Origin: Lysobacter prati
GTDB lineage: Bacteria; Pseudomonadota; Gammaproteobacteria; Xanthomonadales; Xanthomonadaceae
Assembly (NCBI RefSeq): GCF_009765215.1
Contig: NZ_VLNV01000005.1
Coordinates: forward strand, 248,001 to 312,000
Length of the DNA: 64,000 nucleotides
Reading direction: 5' to 3'
Made by a program: the position numbers and the translations under genes. This document shows positions 36,901 to 45,035 of the stretch, in pieces. Each line of letters opens with the position of its first letter. Position 1 is the stretch's first letter. Below the pieces are notes generated by a model. That model did not search any database, was not told the DNA's origin, and saw nothing but the letters and a program-made list of their open reading frames with translations.

Positions 36901-37366
36901 GATCGCCCTGGTGATCGACGCCTGCCATTCCGCAGCGAGCGTCGCCGACGGACGCTTCAAGCCCGGACCGATGGGCGACAGCGGGCTCGGCCAGCTGGCC
37001 TACGACAAGGGCATCCGCATCCTCGCCGCGACCCAGGCCGACGATGTCGCGCTCGAGGACGCACGCCTGGGCCAGGGCCTGTTGACCTATGCGCTGGCGG
37101 TGGACGGACTGGGCAGCGGCGCTGCCGACCTCGACGGCGACGGTACCGTCCGCATCGACGAATGGCTGGCTTACGCGGTTCGACGGCTGCCGGCGCTGGC
37201 GGCCGATGCGCGAGTCGGCCGCATCAGCGCTGCGGGCAACGGGGCGCGTGCCATAACCTTCCATGACCTGCCGGCGAACGCACCGGCGCGACGGGTGCAG
37301 CAGCCTGCGCTGTTCGACTTCAATTCGCGGCCGAGCGCGGTGGTGTTGCGCCAGGAGGCGCGATGA
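33956..37366 (+). CDS. Lipoprotein with WD40-like propeller and C-terminal caspase (C14) domain
   Basis: This 1136-residue protein begins at a GTG with GGAG 7 nt upstream. A lipoprotein signal ends at AAGC19. The N-terminal half has WD40-like repeats (HQSPVLAVHW then DGSLVFWD; a second DGAILFWDSGDG near residue 595). The C-terminal part from about residue 822 is a caspase-like peptidase: KRNAYVLTIGIDDYD, catalytic H935 in SYSGHGWAN and C990 in VIDACHSAA. Metacaspase-like enzymes usually act in the cytoplasm; here it appears exported and lipid-anchored. The next gene, a second caspase, starts inside its stop (ATGA). Substrates and the acidic residue preference are unknown. Confidence 0.88.
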   Translation: MRIAGLLLCCCVALLAAGCSGENAPAPAPSAPVATTTSPDPALEPKIVVQYGHQSPVLAVHWIDGGRHLASLASDGSLVFWDVAKGTILDHAQVPLAPQLLLPDGQKEPPLRFHAITDGPAAGTLGITYAAAAESDARLACPGAHRAGTPWCTYVIDLATRVVRADAGLPAPTAVAGDAAHRWPTSPDGKLRPEPNHGNGRRGLPDTSDEHFGDRDPTCTSLQRCRYGVTLFSTDDSAAPRVLTANPRGYFVDADLTPDGLRLLRVVSPFMEPGTRVETLDLSGGNREPTFAPKRAYHRVRWLDATHYLLGSDGYAATNDTEEAMAGYPPALLVDPACASGGDCPAIDSRWQMRFADAGAFIALGSLARSCFRSRDGSVCMDDGTRPDDGNETYDPPATGLAFRAAGARDWQPLAADAFAGQVITAIETSPDHKQLAVATRAWDRADAPDAKQVLRVWLLDLANGVATAPRRLVEIVDPLAGAGKFTDDDTIRALSFSADGRRLVFTHAKAARADQAQADLYLVDTDEAAKTRTIPGFGRRAVAIGDDRILGLDDGALLDLGSGRTIAHVPFQAPLVRAGWIERSRLLWATTEDGAILFWDSGDGTLQLTLHALPDNRYFAIAPGGRYDTNLAADTALVRWVVPDAPWRSLAAQTFMRDYYEPGLYRRLLDCRASDTCATAFPPLPSIASLNRVLPEVRITGVHAGSDAAEAVVAMEVREGVDGDAPDGKTRSGLYNPRLFRNGQLVAAAPRQVDAAITDLAQWRSRNAVKATDGVHRLEFTVPLPTQADEASQVFSAYAFNEDRIKGETAMLAWTRPAVTPRKRNAYVLTIGIDDYDTPRFRLNYAVADSRLMASRLSNIPGYETHHLVLAAERGKDGQRTRVDRATIARALSLLAGEGDREATLAALRADGVDASMLQAATPDDAVIVSYSGHGWANPRGDFYLIPGDGRWPDGSETPDLSTVLATADLVAPFQAMRAGEIALVIDACHSAASVADGRFKPGPMGDSGLGQLAYDKGIRILAATQADDVALEDARLGQGLLTYALAVDGLGSGAADLDGDGTVRIDEWLAYAVRRLPALAADARVGRISAAGNGARAITFHDLPANAPARRVQQPALFDFNSRPSAVVLRQEAR

Positions 37367-39396
37367 GACACGTCCTGCTGATCGTGTGCGCACTCACGAT
37401 GGGGCTGTGCGGTTGCGGAGGATCACCCTCACCTCCGCCCGCACCCACGCAGGCACAGGCCGAGGTGCCTGCCGCGAAGCGCCCGCCGGACACGCGCCGC
37501 ATCCACGCCCTGATCGTCGGCATCGACCGCTACCGGCACTCCGATGCACACCAGGCCGGCGCGGTGTTCTCCGACCTGCATGGTGCGGCCGGCGATGCGT
37601 TGCGCTTCAAGCAGGCGCTCGCCGAGCTGTACGGCGTCGATGTCGACGTGCCCGCAGGCGGCGCCTGTGATTCGTCGAACGCCAAAACCACCACGCTGAC
37701 CGACGACTGCGCGACCCGCGCGCGGATCCTCCAGTCGCTCGAACAGCGGATCACCTCACTGCGCGCAGGCGACACCCTGCTGTTCTATTTCGCCGGCCAC
37801 GGCTCGCGCTACCGCGACGACGAGGCGCGCGACCAGGACACCGGCTACAACGGGACGATCCTGCCGACCGACGCCCGCAACCCGGACGGCTCGCCGGGCG
37901 ACATCTTCGACGTCGAACTCAAGGCGCTGAAAGATCGCGCGACCGCGCAGGGCCTGTACTTCGTCAGCGTGTTCGACTCCTGCAACTCCGCGACCGCGAC
38001 GCGCGCCGGGGCCGCCGGGCAATCGCGCAGCGCGCCGGCACTGACCGTCGCGTCACCGCCCGCGCCCGTCGCGGCGCCGGCGGGCGGAAACGGCTATTGG
38101 GTACACCTCGCGGCTGCCCAGGACGGCGAAGAGGCGCAGGAAACCGGCGGCGGCGCAGTCGGCGCGCGCGCCGGCGTGTTCACCACCGCACTGATCGACA
38201 CGCTGAACATGCCGGGCATGCGCGACGCGACGTTCGGCGACCTGATCCACGAAGTGCGGCTGCGCGTGGCCGCCCGTGGCCATGCCGCGCAGACGCCGTC
38301 GGCGGAAGGTGCGCTGACGGCAGCGATGGGCGCACGGTCGCGCACCGCGGTCCTGTACGACGTCGCGCACGCCGGAATGACGACAACGCTTGAGGCCGGA
38401 ACCACCGGCGGCATCACGACCGGATCGCGCTTCGCGCTCTACGCCAGCCAGGCAGATGCCATTGCCCACCGCGCCCAGGTCGCTACCGGATCGGTCAGTA
38501 GCGTCGACAGTACGGCCGCCACGCTGGCGCTCGACGCCGCGCCCCAGGGCGCACTCCCGGCGCGACTGGTCGCGGAAGAGATCGCGCACTTCCTTCCCGG
38601 CGACGCACTCGCCGTCGCCATCGACCTGCCCGCGGGCCCGGCACGCGACGCCGCCGAGGCTGCGCTACGTGCCACCGGCTTTGCCGCCGAGTCGGTGACC
38701 GGCGCCATCCGTCTCGTCGCCGCCACCGAAGACGCCAGCGCGGTCGCACTGCGCGCCGACGACGGCACGCTGCTGGCCGCATCGCTCGGGCGCCCCGAAG
38801 ATCCTGCATTCGGCGAGCGCCTGACCGACGCGTTGCGCAAGGTCGCACGCGTGCAACAACTGCTCGCACTGCGCACCAGCGGTGCCGGCGACAACGCCGC
38901 CGATCCGTTCCCGGTCGCAGCCTGCATCGCCGCCGACGGCTACCGGCCCACCGCATGCCCGCCGCTGCAGGACGGCGGTGTCCGCCGCATCGGCATGGGC
39001 CAGCAGATCACCGCGACCGTGATCAACAAGGGCGCCCGGCCGGCCTACGTCTACGTCCTCGCGATCGACCCGTACAACGCCGTCGACCTGGTGCTGCCGA
39101 AACCGGGCGAGTTCGACCAGCCGCTGCCGCCGAATCAGCCCTACCGGCGCTCGGGTATGTCGTTCGACGTCCCCGGGGCCTATCGCTTCGTCGTGCTCGC
39201 CAGCGCGCGGCCTATCCGCGCCGATGCGTTCCAGCAGTCCGGCACCGGCACGCGCGATCTCGCCACCTGCACGTCACCGCTCGAACGCCTTCTCTGCGCG
39301 AGCAGCGAAGGCCGGCGTGATGCCGGTGTTGCGGCGATCGGCGACTGGTCCGCACAGGTCGCCACCGTACTCACCACGCCCGAGGACGTCCCATGA
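37363..39396 (+). CDS. Lipoprotein with N-terminal caspase (C14) domain
   Basis: This 677-residue protein has a lipoprotein signal with LCGC18, a Pro/Ala linker, and a caspase-like domain at about residues 45-320: HALIVGIDRYRH, catalytic H146 in FYFAGHGSRY and C207 in SVFDSCNSATATR. The region after 330 is a separate Ala/Asp-rich domain with a later beta segment (AYVYVLAIDPYNAVDLVLPK) resembling the DUF4384 type found fused to bacterial caspases. AGGAGG precedes the ATG, which overlaps the stop of the previous gene. It thus pairs with another caspase and with a downstream trypsin-like gene. Confidence 0.88.
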   Translation: MRHVLLIVCALTMGLCGCGGSPSPPPAPTQAQAEVPAAKRPPDTRRIHALIVGIDRYRHSDAHQAGAVFSDLHGAAGDALRFKQALAELYGVDVDVPAGGACDSSNAKTTTLTDDCATRARILQSLEQRITSLRAGDTLLFYFAGHGSRYRDDEARDQDTGYNGTILPTDARNPDGSPGDIFDVELKALKDRATAQGLYFVSVFDSCNSATATRAGAAGQSRSAPALTVASPPAPVAAPAGGNGYWVHLAAAQDGEEAQETGGGAVGARAGVFTTALIDTLNMPGMRDATFGDLIHEVRLRVAARGHAAQTPSAEGALTAAMGARSRTAVLYDVAHAGMTTTLEAGTTGGITTGSRFALYASQADAIAHRAQVATGSVSSVDSTAATLALDAAPQGALPARLVAEEIAHFLPGDALAVAIDLPAGPARDAAEAALRATGFAAESVTGAIRLVAATEDASAVALRADDGTLLAASLGRPEDPAFGERLTDALRKVARVQQLLALRTSGAGDNAADPFPVAACIAADGYRPTACPPLQDGGVRRIGMGQQITATVINKGARPAYVYVLAIDPYNAVDLVLPKPGEFDQPLPPNQPYRRSGMSFDVPGAYRFVVLASARPIRADAFQQSGTGTRDLATCTSPLERLLCASSEGRRDAGVAAIGDWSAQVATVLTTPEDVP

Positions 39397-40541
39397 GCCG
39401 CACCGTGTTGCCTACGTTGTTGACCGGCCTGCTTTCATGCGGCGTGCTCGCCGCTTGCAGCGATCACGCGGCGACACCGCAGCCCGCGACCACGGCTGCC
39501 ACGGCCACCGCGCAGAAGCCGGCGACGCGGTCCGCATCGGCCGAAAGCTGCGAAGCGCGGCGCACACGCCATGACGCAGACTCGGGCGGCCGCATCGTCG
39601 GTGGCGAGCCGGCCAAGCCCGGTTCCGCCCGATGGCAGGTGGAAATCCTGTCCTCGCCGAAGTACGACGAGGCCGACCGCGCCTATGACGCAACACTGGC
39701 CGACGGAGACGAATGCAAGATCTACCTCGCCCAGCGCGCCTCCTACGAGCTCGCGCACAAGTGCGGCGGCGCCTACATCGGCGACGGCTGGATCGCCACC
39801 GCAGCGCATTGCGTCGACAACATCCCCGGATTCGACGGCCGCGAAGGTAATGTACTGACCGACCGCCGGATGCGACTGGGCACGCAGAACCTGACCGTCG
39901 GCGACGGCCTGTTCGACATCGACGCGGTGGTCATCCACGGCGGTTACACGAAGGCCGCGAAGCTCGACGACATCGCGCTGGCGCGGGTGGTCGTCGATCC
40001 GCGCATCGCTGCGTTCGAGAAGGGCGGACGACTGGCAGCGGTGCCTCTGATGGGCGCAGGCGCCCGCGATTTCGATCCCGGCGAGGCACTGCGCGTCACC
40101 GGCTGGGGCTGGATGGGGCAGCGCAACGAAAGCGACAAGGTCACCCGCCTCGACAGCGCGAAGCAACTGCAGCGCAACCCTGCCGACCTGCAGCAGTTGA
40201 CGCTCAACTACCTGCCCGACGAACAGTGCGCCAAGGAGTACGGCGAGTTCTACGGCCCAGGCGCCTTGTGCGCGGGCACGCTGGCAGCGAACGGCAGCAT
40301 CGAAGTCGGCAAGGACAGCTGCCAGGGCGACAGTGGTGGGCCGCTGACCCGCGAAGAGGATGGCGGCAAGCGCAGCCTCGTCGGCGTCGTCTCCGGCGGC
40401 AAGGGCTGCGGCGCGGGCAAGCCGGCGGTGTACACGCGGGTGTCGCACTACGCCGACTGGATCACCGCCGCAAAGGCGGCGGCGAAGTCCGGCGAGGTAG
40501 TACGGGTACCGCAACCGGGCGGCGCGACCACATCGCGCTGA
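39393..40541 (+). CDS. Trypsin-like (S1A) serine protease lipoprotein, likely zymogen
   Basis: This 382-residue chymotrypsin-fold protease has a lipoprotein signal ending VLAAC22, an N-terminal propeptide and an activation-type sequence R-IVGGEPA at about residue 67. The catalytic triad is H139 (TAAHC), D193 (DDIAL) and S314 (GDSGGP). D308 sits at the position of chymotrypsin D189, predicting Arg/Lys specificity. A long insert around residues 90-120 is unlike standard trypsin. The ATG overlaps the stop of the caspase gene. Bacterial S1A enzymes next to caspases suggest a cleavage cascade; this is inference. Confidence 0.92.
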   Translation: MSRTVLPTLLTGLLSCGVLAACSDHAATPQPATTAATATAQKPATRSASAESCEARRTRHDADSGGRIVGGEPAKPGSARWQVEILSSPKYDEADRAYDATLADGDECKIYLAQRASYELAHKCGGAYIGDGWIATAAHCVDNIPGFDGREGNVLTDRRMRLGTQNLTVGDGLFDIDAVVIHGGYTKAAKLDDIALARVVVDPRIAAFEKGGRLAAVPLMGAGARDFDPGEALRVTGWGWMGQRNESDKVTRLDSAKQLQRNPADLQQLTLNYLPDEQCAKEYGEFYGPGALCAGTLAANGSIEVGKDSCQGDSGGPLTREEDGGKRSLVGVVSGGKGCGAGKPAVYTRVSHYADWITAAKAAAKSGEVVRVPQPGGATTSR

Positions 40542-40573
40542 GGCGACGCAAACCGCGCCGACCGGCGAGGCGA

Positions 40574-40900
40574 TTACTTCTCCGGCGGCGCCGTGCGTTC
40601 GACCGTGCCGGTCTGCTCTTCCGGCGTCGTGCGCTCGACGGTGCCGGTCTGCTCCTCCGGCCCCGTGCGCTCGACGGTGCCGGTCTGTTCTTCCGGTCCC
40701 GTGCGCTCGACAGTGCCTGTCTGCTCCTCCGGCCCCGTCCGCTCGACAGTGCCCGTCTGCTCCTGCGGTCCCGTGAGTTCGACGGTGCCGGTCTGGGCTT
40801 CGGGCGCGGTGGCCGCGGGTGGCGCGGGTTCGGCCTTCTTGCACGCGGCCAGGCCGCACGCAAGACCGACCAGGAGAACTGTTGCGATAACGTGGCGCAT
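40574..40900 (-). CDS. Lipoprotein composed of six 12-residue repeats
   Basis: This 108-residue protein has a lipoprotein signal with LAAC20, a short Pro/Ala linker, and then six copies of a 12-residue unit QTGTVERTGPEE (residues 36-107). Copies 2-4 are identical; 1, 5 and 6 have one to three changes. GAGGAGAG precedes the ATG. It is the last gene of the SLOG/TIR operon, 27 nt after the TIR gene. The acidic, Thr-rich repeats suggest an extended, low-complexity chain in the periplasm. Function is unknown. Confidence 0.85.
   Translation of the reverse strand: MRHVIATVLLVGLACGLAACKKAEPAPPAATAPEAQTGTVELTGPQEQTGTVERTGPEEQTGTVERTGPEEQTGTVERTGPEEQTGTVERTTPEEQTGTVERTAPPEK
40580..40795 (-). repeat. 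Six 36-bp tandem repeats inside a lipoprotein gene
   Basis: The repeat array is exactly 216 bp, six units of 36 bp, all in frame. Adjacent units differ at several third positions, so they are not very recent copies. Confidence 0.9.
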
Positions 40901-40927
40901 GGTGTCTCTCCTCTCGTCGTCAGTGGA

Positions 40928-42898
40928 TCATGTGAAGCCGACGGCTTTCGCAAGCGCGAGGTAGCCGGCGGTGTCGCGCAACCCGGTCAGCAGCGGATCT
41001 GCGTACATCAGCATGATCCCGCCATCGCGCAGTTCCCACGCCGACTGCAGCGATGCCAGCGCCTTCGCCGTGTCGCCCCATTGGGCATGGATCTGCGCGT
41101 ACTGGTAGTGGCTCTTGTCGCCGTACTCGGCAACCAGCTCGGCCAGTGTGGCCTGCGCCGCGGCGCGGTCGCCGGCACGGTGCGCGAGGATCGCCAGCCC
41201 GGGCAGCCGGCGCACCGCGCTGCGCTCCTTCGAGAACGACGCGCGTGCATCGGCGTCGGCGCCCGCCATCAGCTGCGCGAAGCCCAATGACGAGTGCACG
41301 CCGGCCAGCGTCGGGTTCAGTTCGATCGCCTTGCGGTAGGCCACGATCGCGGCGGCGTAGTCGCCGGCGTTGTGGCGGATGTCGCCTTGCGAGCGGAACG
41401 TGCGCGCGTTGAGCGGGTCCAGCGTGGCCGCGCGTGCGATCACCTCGGTCGCACGGACGTGGTCGCGCAGGTTCGAGCGGAACGTCGCGTAGCGGGCGAG
41501 CACGTCGGCGTCGCCGGGTGCCAGCGTGTAGGAGCGCTCGAACGGTTCGCGCGCACCGCGCATGTCGAGCTTGCCGCTGGCCAAGGCGAAGCCGAGCGCC
41601 GAGAACCCTTCGGCGAAATCCGGCGCCCGCGTGGTCGCGGCGCGCGCGGCGGCCTCGGCAGCGTCGTAAAGGCGCAGGCGTTCGTCGTGATCGGCGTAGA
41701 GGTTGCCGATCACCGCAAGCGCCCGCGCCCGCGCCGCGTGTGCGCCCGCGTAGCGATCATCCAGCGCGATCGCCTGCTCGAAGTAGGTCAGTGCGCGGCG
41801 ATCGCTTTCCTCATCGATGCCAGCTTCGTACAGCGCGCGACCGTGCAGGTAGGCATCGAACGCCGCAACGCTGGCGGTGCCTCCAGCCGGCGCCGCGCCA
41901 GTCGCCTGCGGGCCCTTGATCTCGGCCGACAGCGCACCGGCGACAGCGGTGCCGATTTCCGACTGCACCGCGAAGATGTCGGCGAGCGGCCGCTCCCAGC
42001 TGTTCGCCCAACGGCTCAGGCCGGTGCTGCCGTCGGTGAGTTCGGCGGCCACCTTCACCCGTCCGCCGGCCTTCTGCACGTTGCCGCCCAACAGGAAGTC
42101 CACACCCAAGGCCTTGGCGATCGTGCGCGCGTCGTCCTGCCCGTCGCCTGCCTTCTTCGACGAGGTCTGGCCGGCGATCTGCAGCATTTCATTGTGCGAG
42201 AGCTGCGTGCGGATCTCCGATGTCAGACCGTCGGAGAAATAGCGCTGCTCGGGATCGCCGCTGAGGTTGGCGAATGGCATCACCGCGATCCGGCGCGGAT
42301 CGTTCGCACCACGCGCGGCGGCGCCCGGAGCCCGCGAACGCCACAACCACAGACCACCACCGGCACCCGCAGCGACCAGCGCCAGGCCACCTCCGACCAG
42401 CACGTTCCGGCGCGTCTGCGATGCCATGCCGACACGCGGAGCAGAGGGCGCCGGCGCGGCGCCCTCGTGCAGCGCAGCCACCGCACGCACCAGCTTGCGC
42501 ATCGGTTCGCTGTCCGGCTTGCCGAGGGAATGCGAGACATCGATCGCCTGGAACTGCCCGAAGCCCAGCGGCGGCAGGCTGCCGTCCAGCGACAACGGCA
42601 CCAGTCGCCCGGCATCGCGACCGCGTGTTGCCTCGTCATGCACCCAGTGCGAAGACGCCGAGGTCTTCGACCACAACACGACTACGGCGCGCGCGTGCTC
42701 AAGCGCGGCCTCCGTCGTGTGGGAGAAACGCTCGCCGCCTTCGAGCAGCCCGTCCCACCACACGTGGTAGCCGGCATTTTCCAGCACCTGCACGACTGCC
42801 ACCGCCGACTTGCGATCGGCACGGGAATAGCTGAGGAACACGCTGTGCGCCGGTGCCGCGCCGCCTGGTTCCCCATGCTGGGCGGGCGCGCGATGCAT
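40928..42898 (-). CDS. TIR domain protein with TM segment, TolB-like and TPR modules
   Basis: This 656-residue protein has four parts. Residues 18-140 are a TIR domain (SVFLSYSRAD, YHVWWD) with WVHDE at 85-89, where E89 matches the catalytic glutamate of TIR NADases (SARM1 has WVHKE). R163-R164 precede a single transmembrane helix at 166-186. A TolB/CadC-like domain follows (RRIAVMPFANLSGDPEQRYF), then TPRs to the end. The TIR part should be cytoplasmic and the TolB-TPR part periplasmic. Its ATG is 2 nt after the stop of the SLOG-SLATT gene, so the two are coupled. NAD cleavage is predicted, not shown. Confidence 0.88.
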   Translation of the reverse strand: MHRAPAQHGEPGGAAPAHSVFLSYSRADRKSAVAVVQVLENAGYHVWWDGLLEGGERFSHTTEAALEHARAVVVLWSKTSASSHWVHDEATRGRDAGRLVPLSLDGSLPPLGFGQFQAIDVSHSLGKPDSEPMRKLVRAVAALHEGAAPAPSAPRVGMASQTRRNVLVGGGLALVAAGAGGGLWLWRSRAPGAAARGANDPRRIAVMPFANLSGDPEQRYFSDGLTSEIRTQLSHNEMLQIAGQTSSKKAGDGQDDARTIAKALGVDFLLGGNVQKAGGRVKVAAELTDGSTGLSRWANSWERPLADIFAVQSEIGTAVAGALSAEIKGPQATGAAPAGGTASVAAFDAYLHGRALYEAGIDEESDRRALTYFEQAIALDDRYAGAHAARARALAVIGNLYADHDERLRLYDAAEAAARAATTRAPDFAEGFSALGFALASGKLDMRGAREPFERSYTLAPGDADVLARYATFRSNLRDHVRATEVIARAATLDPLNARTFRSQGDIRHNAGDYAAAIVAYRKAIELNPTLAGVHSSLGFAQLMAGADADARASFSKERSAVRRLPGLAILAHRAGDRAAAQATLAELVAEYGDKSHYQYAQIHAQWGDTAKALASLQSAWELRDGGIMLMYADPLLTGLRDTAGYLALAKAVGFT

Positions 42899-42900
42899 GC

Positions 42901-44862
42901 TCAGGCCGGCAGCGCGATGGGTTTGCCGCTGAACACGGCCTGCCAGCTTTCGATCTCGTCGACGACGATGCCGTCGATCCCGTGCGCGAGCCGCGACACG
43001 CCTTCGTAATCGATCGCGGCATCCGGCCCGGCCAACAGCTGCCCGATCCTCGTCTCGACCTGCGCAAGCTTGTCGGCGGTGACCTCGGAGATCGCCGCAA
43101 ACCGCTCGAAGTCACCGAAGTAACGGATGCCGGCGATGCAGGCACCCAGCGTCGGCAATGCGATGCCGAGGTAGGCGAAGAACTTGGACGTGGCATGTGG
43201 CCACGCGTGCGGCAGCCAATGCAGCACCGCACCCACGCGCATCAGCAGCCAGATCGATACCGAGGCCACTGCGAACTTGAACAGCGTCGTGGCCAGGCGA
43301 TCGAGACGGTGGCTGATGGCATTCAGACGCTTGGCCTTGGCGTGGTGGTAGGTGCGCTGGGAGACGACATGCGGCGCGAGGAGGCCCTCCAATGCGCTAC
43401 GTAGGAAGGACCGGGTGACGGCCATTTCCGGCAGGCCCGGTGCGCGCAGCTTGTGGCGCGCGGCGTACTCAGGCCATGCCGTGCCGGTGGCGCGCGGCCA
43501 ATGGCTGGGCGGCCGGGCAACGCCGACCAGCAGCAGGATCGGCGCGTGCCGCAGGTACTCCGCCACACGCCGGGTTTCGAACCAGCGCTCATGCAGGCGA
43601 CGACGATTGCCCAGCCAGGTGATCAGCAGGATCGCCGACAGCAGGCCGAACTCGGCCAGCGCGAACAGCCATTTGCCGCTGTCGGCGCCCAGCGGCAGCC
43701 ACGCGACACCGACGATCACCGCCAGTGCGGACAGGATGAAGTTGGCCACCATGCCGCTGCGGTAGCTGTCGGACAGTCGCGAGGAAATGCCGTCGGCGCG
43801 AGCGAACGACGGCAGGATGTCGTCGGTCACCGCGGCGACGAACTCATGATCGGTCCCGGGCAACGCGTTTGCCGCCGCCACCAGTGGCGCGGCACTGCCG
43901 CTGGCGATGTGCTCCGGCAGTTCGTAGCGGTCCACCAGCGAGCGCAGCGGGCGCGGCTCGCCACCGAACAGCGCCTCGATCCGCCGGTACAGCGTCGACG
44001 CGCGCGCACTGTGCGGATGCCAGGCCTCGACGCGCAACGCGCGCGCCACGCCGCCGTCGCGTGCATGCAGCGCATTGGCGACGACGGCATTCAGGCGTTC
44101 GCGATCCTGCCCGGTGCGGCTCTGCCAGCCGGCCAGGCTCTCGGTCGAGGACAGGATCGACCAGTGTTCCGGTTGCGCCGGGTCCAGCAAGAGCACCGGC
44201 GTGCCGATCTCCAGCGCTTGCGCGATCGTGTGGCCGGTACCACCGACACCATCGCGACTGCCGTTGTCCCACACGCCGATCAGCAGATCGGACTGCTCGA
44301 TCATGACCCGCGCGGCAAGCGCCGCCTGCGCCCCGACCGCAGCGTGGAAATGACGCGCGCGCCGCGCATCCTCCGGCGCGGCGAGCGAGGCTTCGAACAG
44401 CGCGGCGATCTCGACATCGCGATCGGCCAGCTGGAACAGCCGGGCTTGCGCGCTCCAATGACGGATGCCCTGCGCCCGCGCCTGCACGGCCGGATCGGAC
44501 GCATCGCCACCGGCAAGCAGAGTCATGCCATCGGCAAGCGTATGCGGCTGCGCATTGATGGCGACGTTGAGCGCCTGGCTGAAGGGCAGCGGCGCGACGA
44601 TCTGCCAGTCCAACGCACTGGCCGCAGCCGCGGCGAGCTGATCCACACCATGCGAAAGCAACGTGTGCAGCCGCGTCGGCTGGATCATCAGCGCCGGCGT
44701 CGCCGCGCGTTCCACGGCCAGGCCCGCCTCGATCTCGGCGAAGATGCCCGCCAGCGCGGCCGCGATGCGCGACGGGTCGGCAGCAAGCGCCGGGTTATCC
44801 CCGCGATGGCCGGTGATCCCTACCGAGAAGCGCACGGGCAGACCGGAGGGCGTCTGGCTCAT
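42901..44862 (-). CDS. SLOG-like sensor with C-terminal SLATT-like membrane domain
   Basis: This 653-residue protein has an N-terminal Rossmann-like domain of the SLOG type: RFSVGITGHRGD, HGVDQLAAAAA, SDLLIGVWDNGS and GGTGHTIAQALEIGTPVLLL, the last being the nucleotide-binding GGxGT. The C-terminal half has two helix pairs (about 368-415 and 523-578) with charged stretches between them, resembling the SLATT 2TM effector domain. SLOG domains bind nucleotide-derived signals and SLATT domains are thought to disrupt membranes in bacterial conflict systems. No ribosome binding site is seen; a hairpin lies just upstream. It is coupled to the TIR gene. Confidence 0.78.
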   Translation of the reverse strand: MSQTPSGLPVRFSVGITGHRGDNPALAADPSRIAAALAGIFAEIEAGLAVERAATPALMIQPTRLHTLLSHGVDQLAAAAASALDWQIVAPLPFSQALNVAINAQPHTLADGMTLLAGGDASDPAVQARAQGIRHWSAQARLFQLADRDVEIAALFEASLAAPEDARRARHFHAAVGAQAALAARVMIEQSDLLIGVWDNGSRDGVGGTGHTIAQALEIGTPVLLLDPAQPEHWSILSSTESLAGWQSRTGQDRERLNAVVANALHARDGGVARALRVEAWHPHSARASTLYRRIEALFGGEPRPLRSLVDRYELPEHIASGSAAPLVAAANALPGTDHEFVAAVTDDILPSFARADGISSRLSDSYRSGMVANFILSALAVIVGVAWLPLGADSGKWLFALAEFGLLSAILLITWLGNRRRLHERWFETRRVAEYLRHAPILLLVGVARPPSHWPRATGTAWPEYAARHKLRAPGLPEMAVTRSFLRSALEGLLAPHVVSQRTYHHAKAKRLNAISHRLDRLATTLFKFAVASVSIWLLMRVGAVLHWLPHAWPHATSKFFAYLGIALPTLGACIAGIRYFGDFERFAAISEVTADKLAQVETRIGQLLAGPDAAIDYEGVSRLAHGIDGIVVDEIESWQAVFSGKPIALPA

Positions 44863-44865
44863 GCG

Positions 44866-44886
44866 CGCACCCGATGGCCGGGTGCG
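44866..44886 (-). promoter_or_regulatory. Hairpin just upstream of the SLOG-SLATT start codon
   Basis: Perfect 8-bp arms (44866-44873 with 44879-44886) around a 5-nt loop end 3 nt before the ATG at 44862. No Shine-Dalgarno sequence is present, so the hairpin could limit translation initiation or be a remnant operator. Confidence 0.35.
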
Positions 44887-45035
44887 GGGACCGGAGCGGA
44901 TCCGGCGATGGGTTGAGCACCGTGCTGCCGCATGCTGCGTACCCGCTCATCGCGAAGACGGGGCGAGCATAGCACTGGATTCTCAGGCTCCCGCTCGGCC
45001 TTGGCGATGCCAGGGCGAGGCGATCAAAGAAAGCG

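Noticed and set aside
40580-40795. CRISPR-like 36-bp periodicity
   Set aside because: Units abut without spacers and are in frame in a lipoprotein gene; this is a coding minisatellite.
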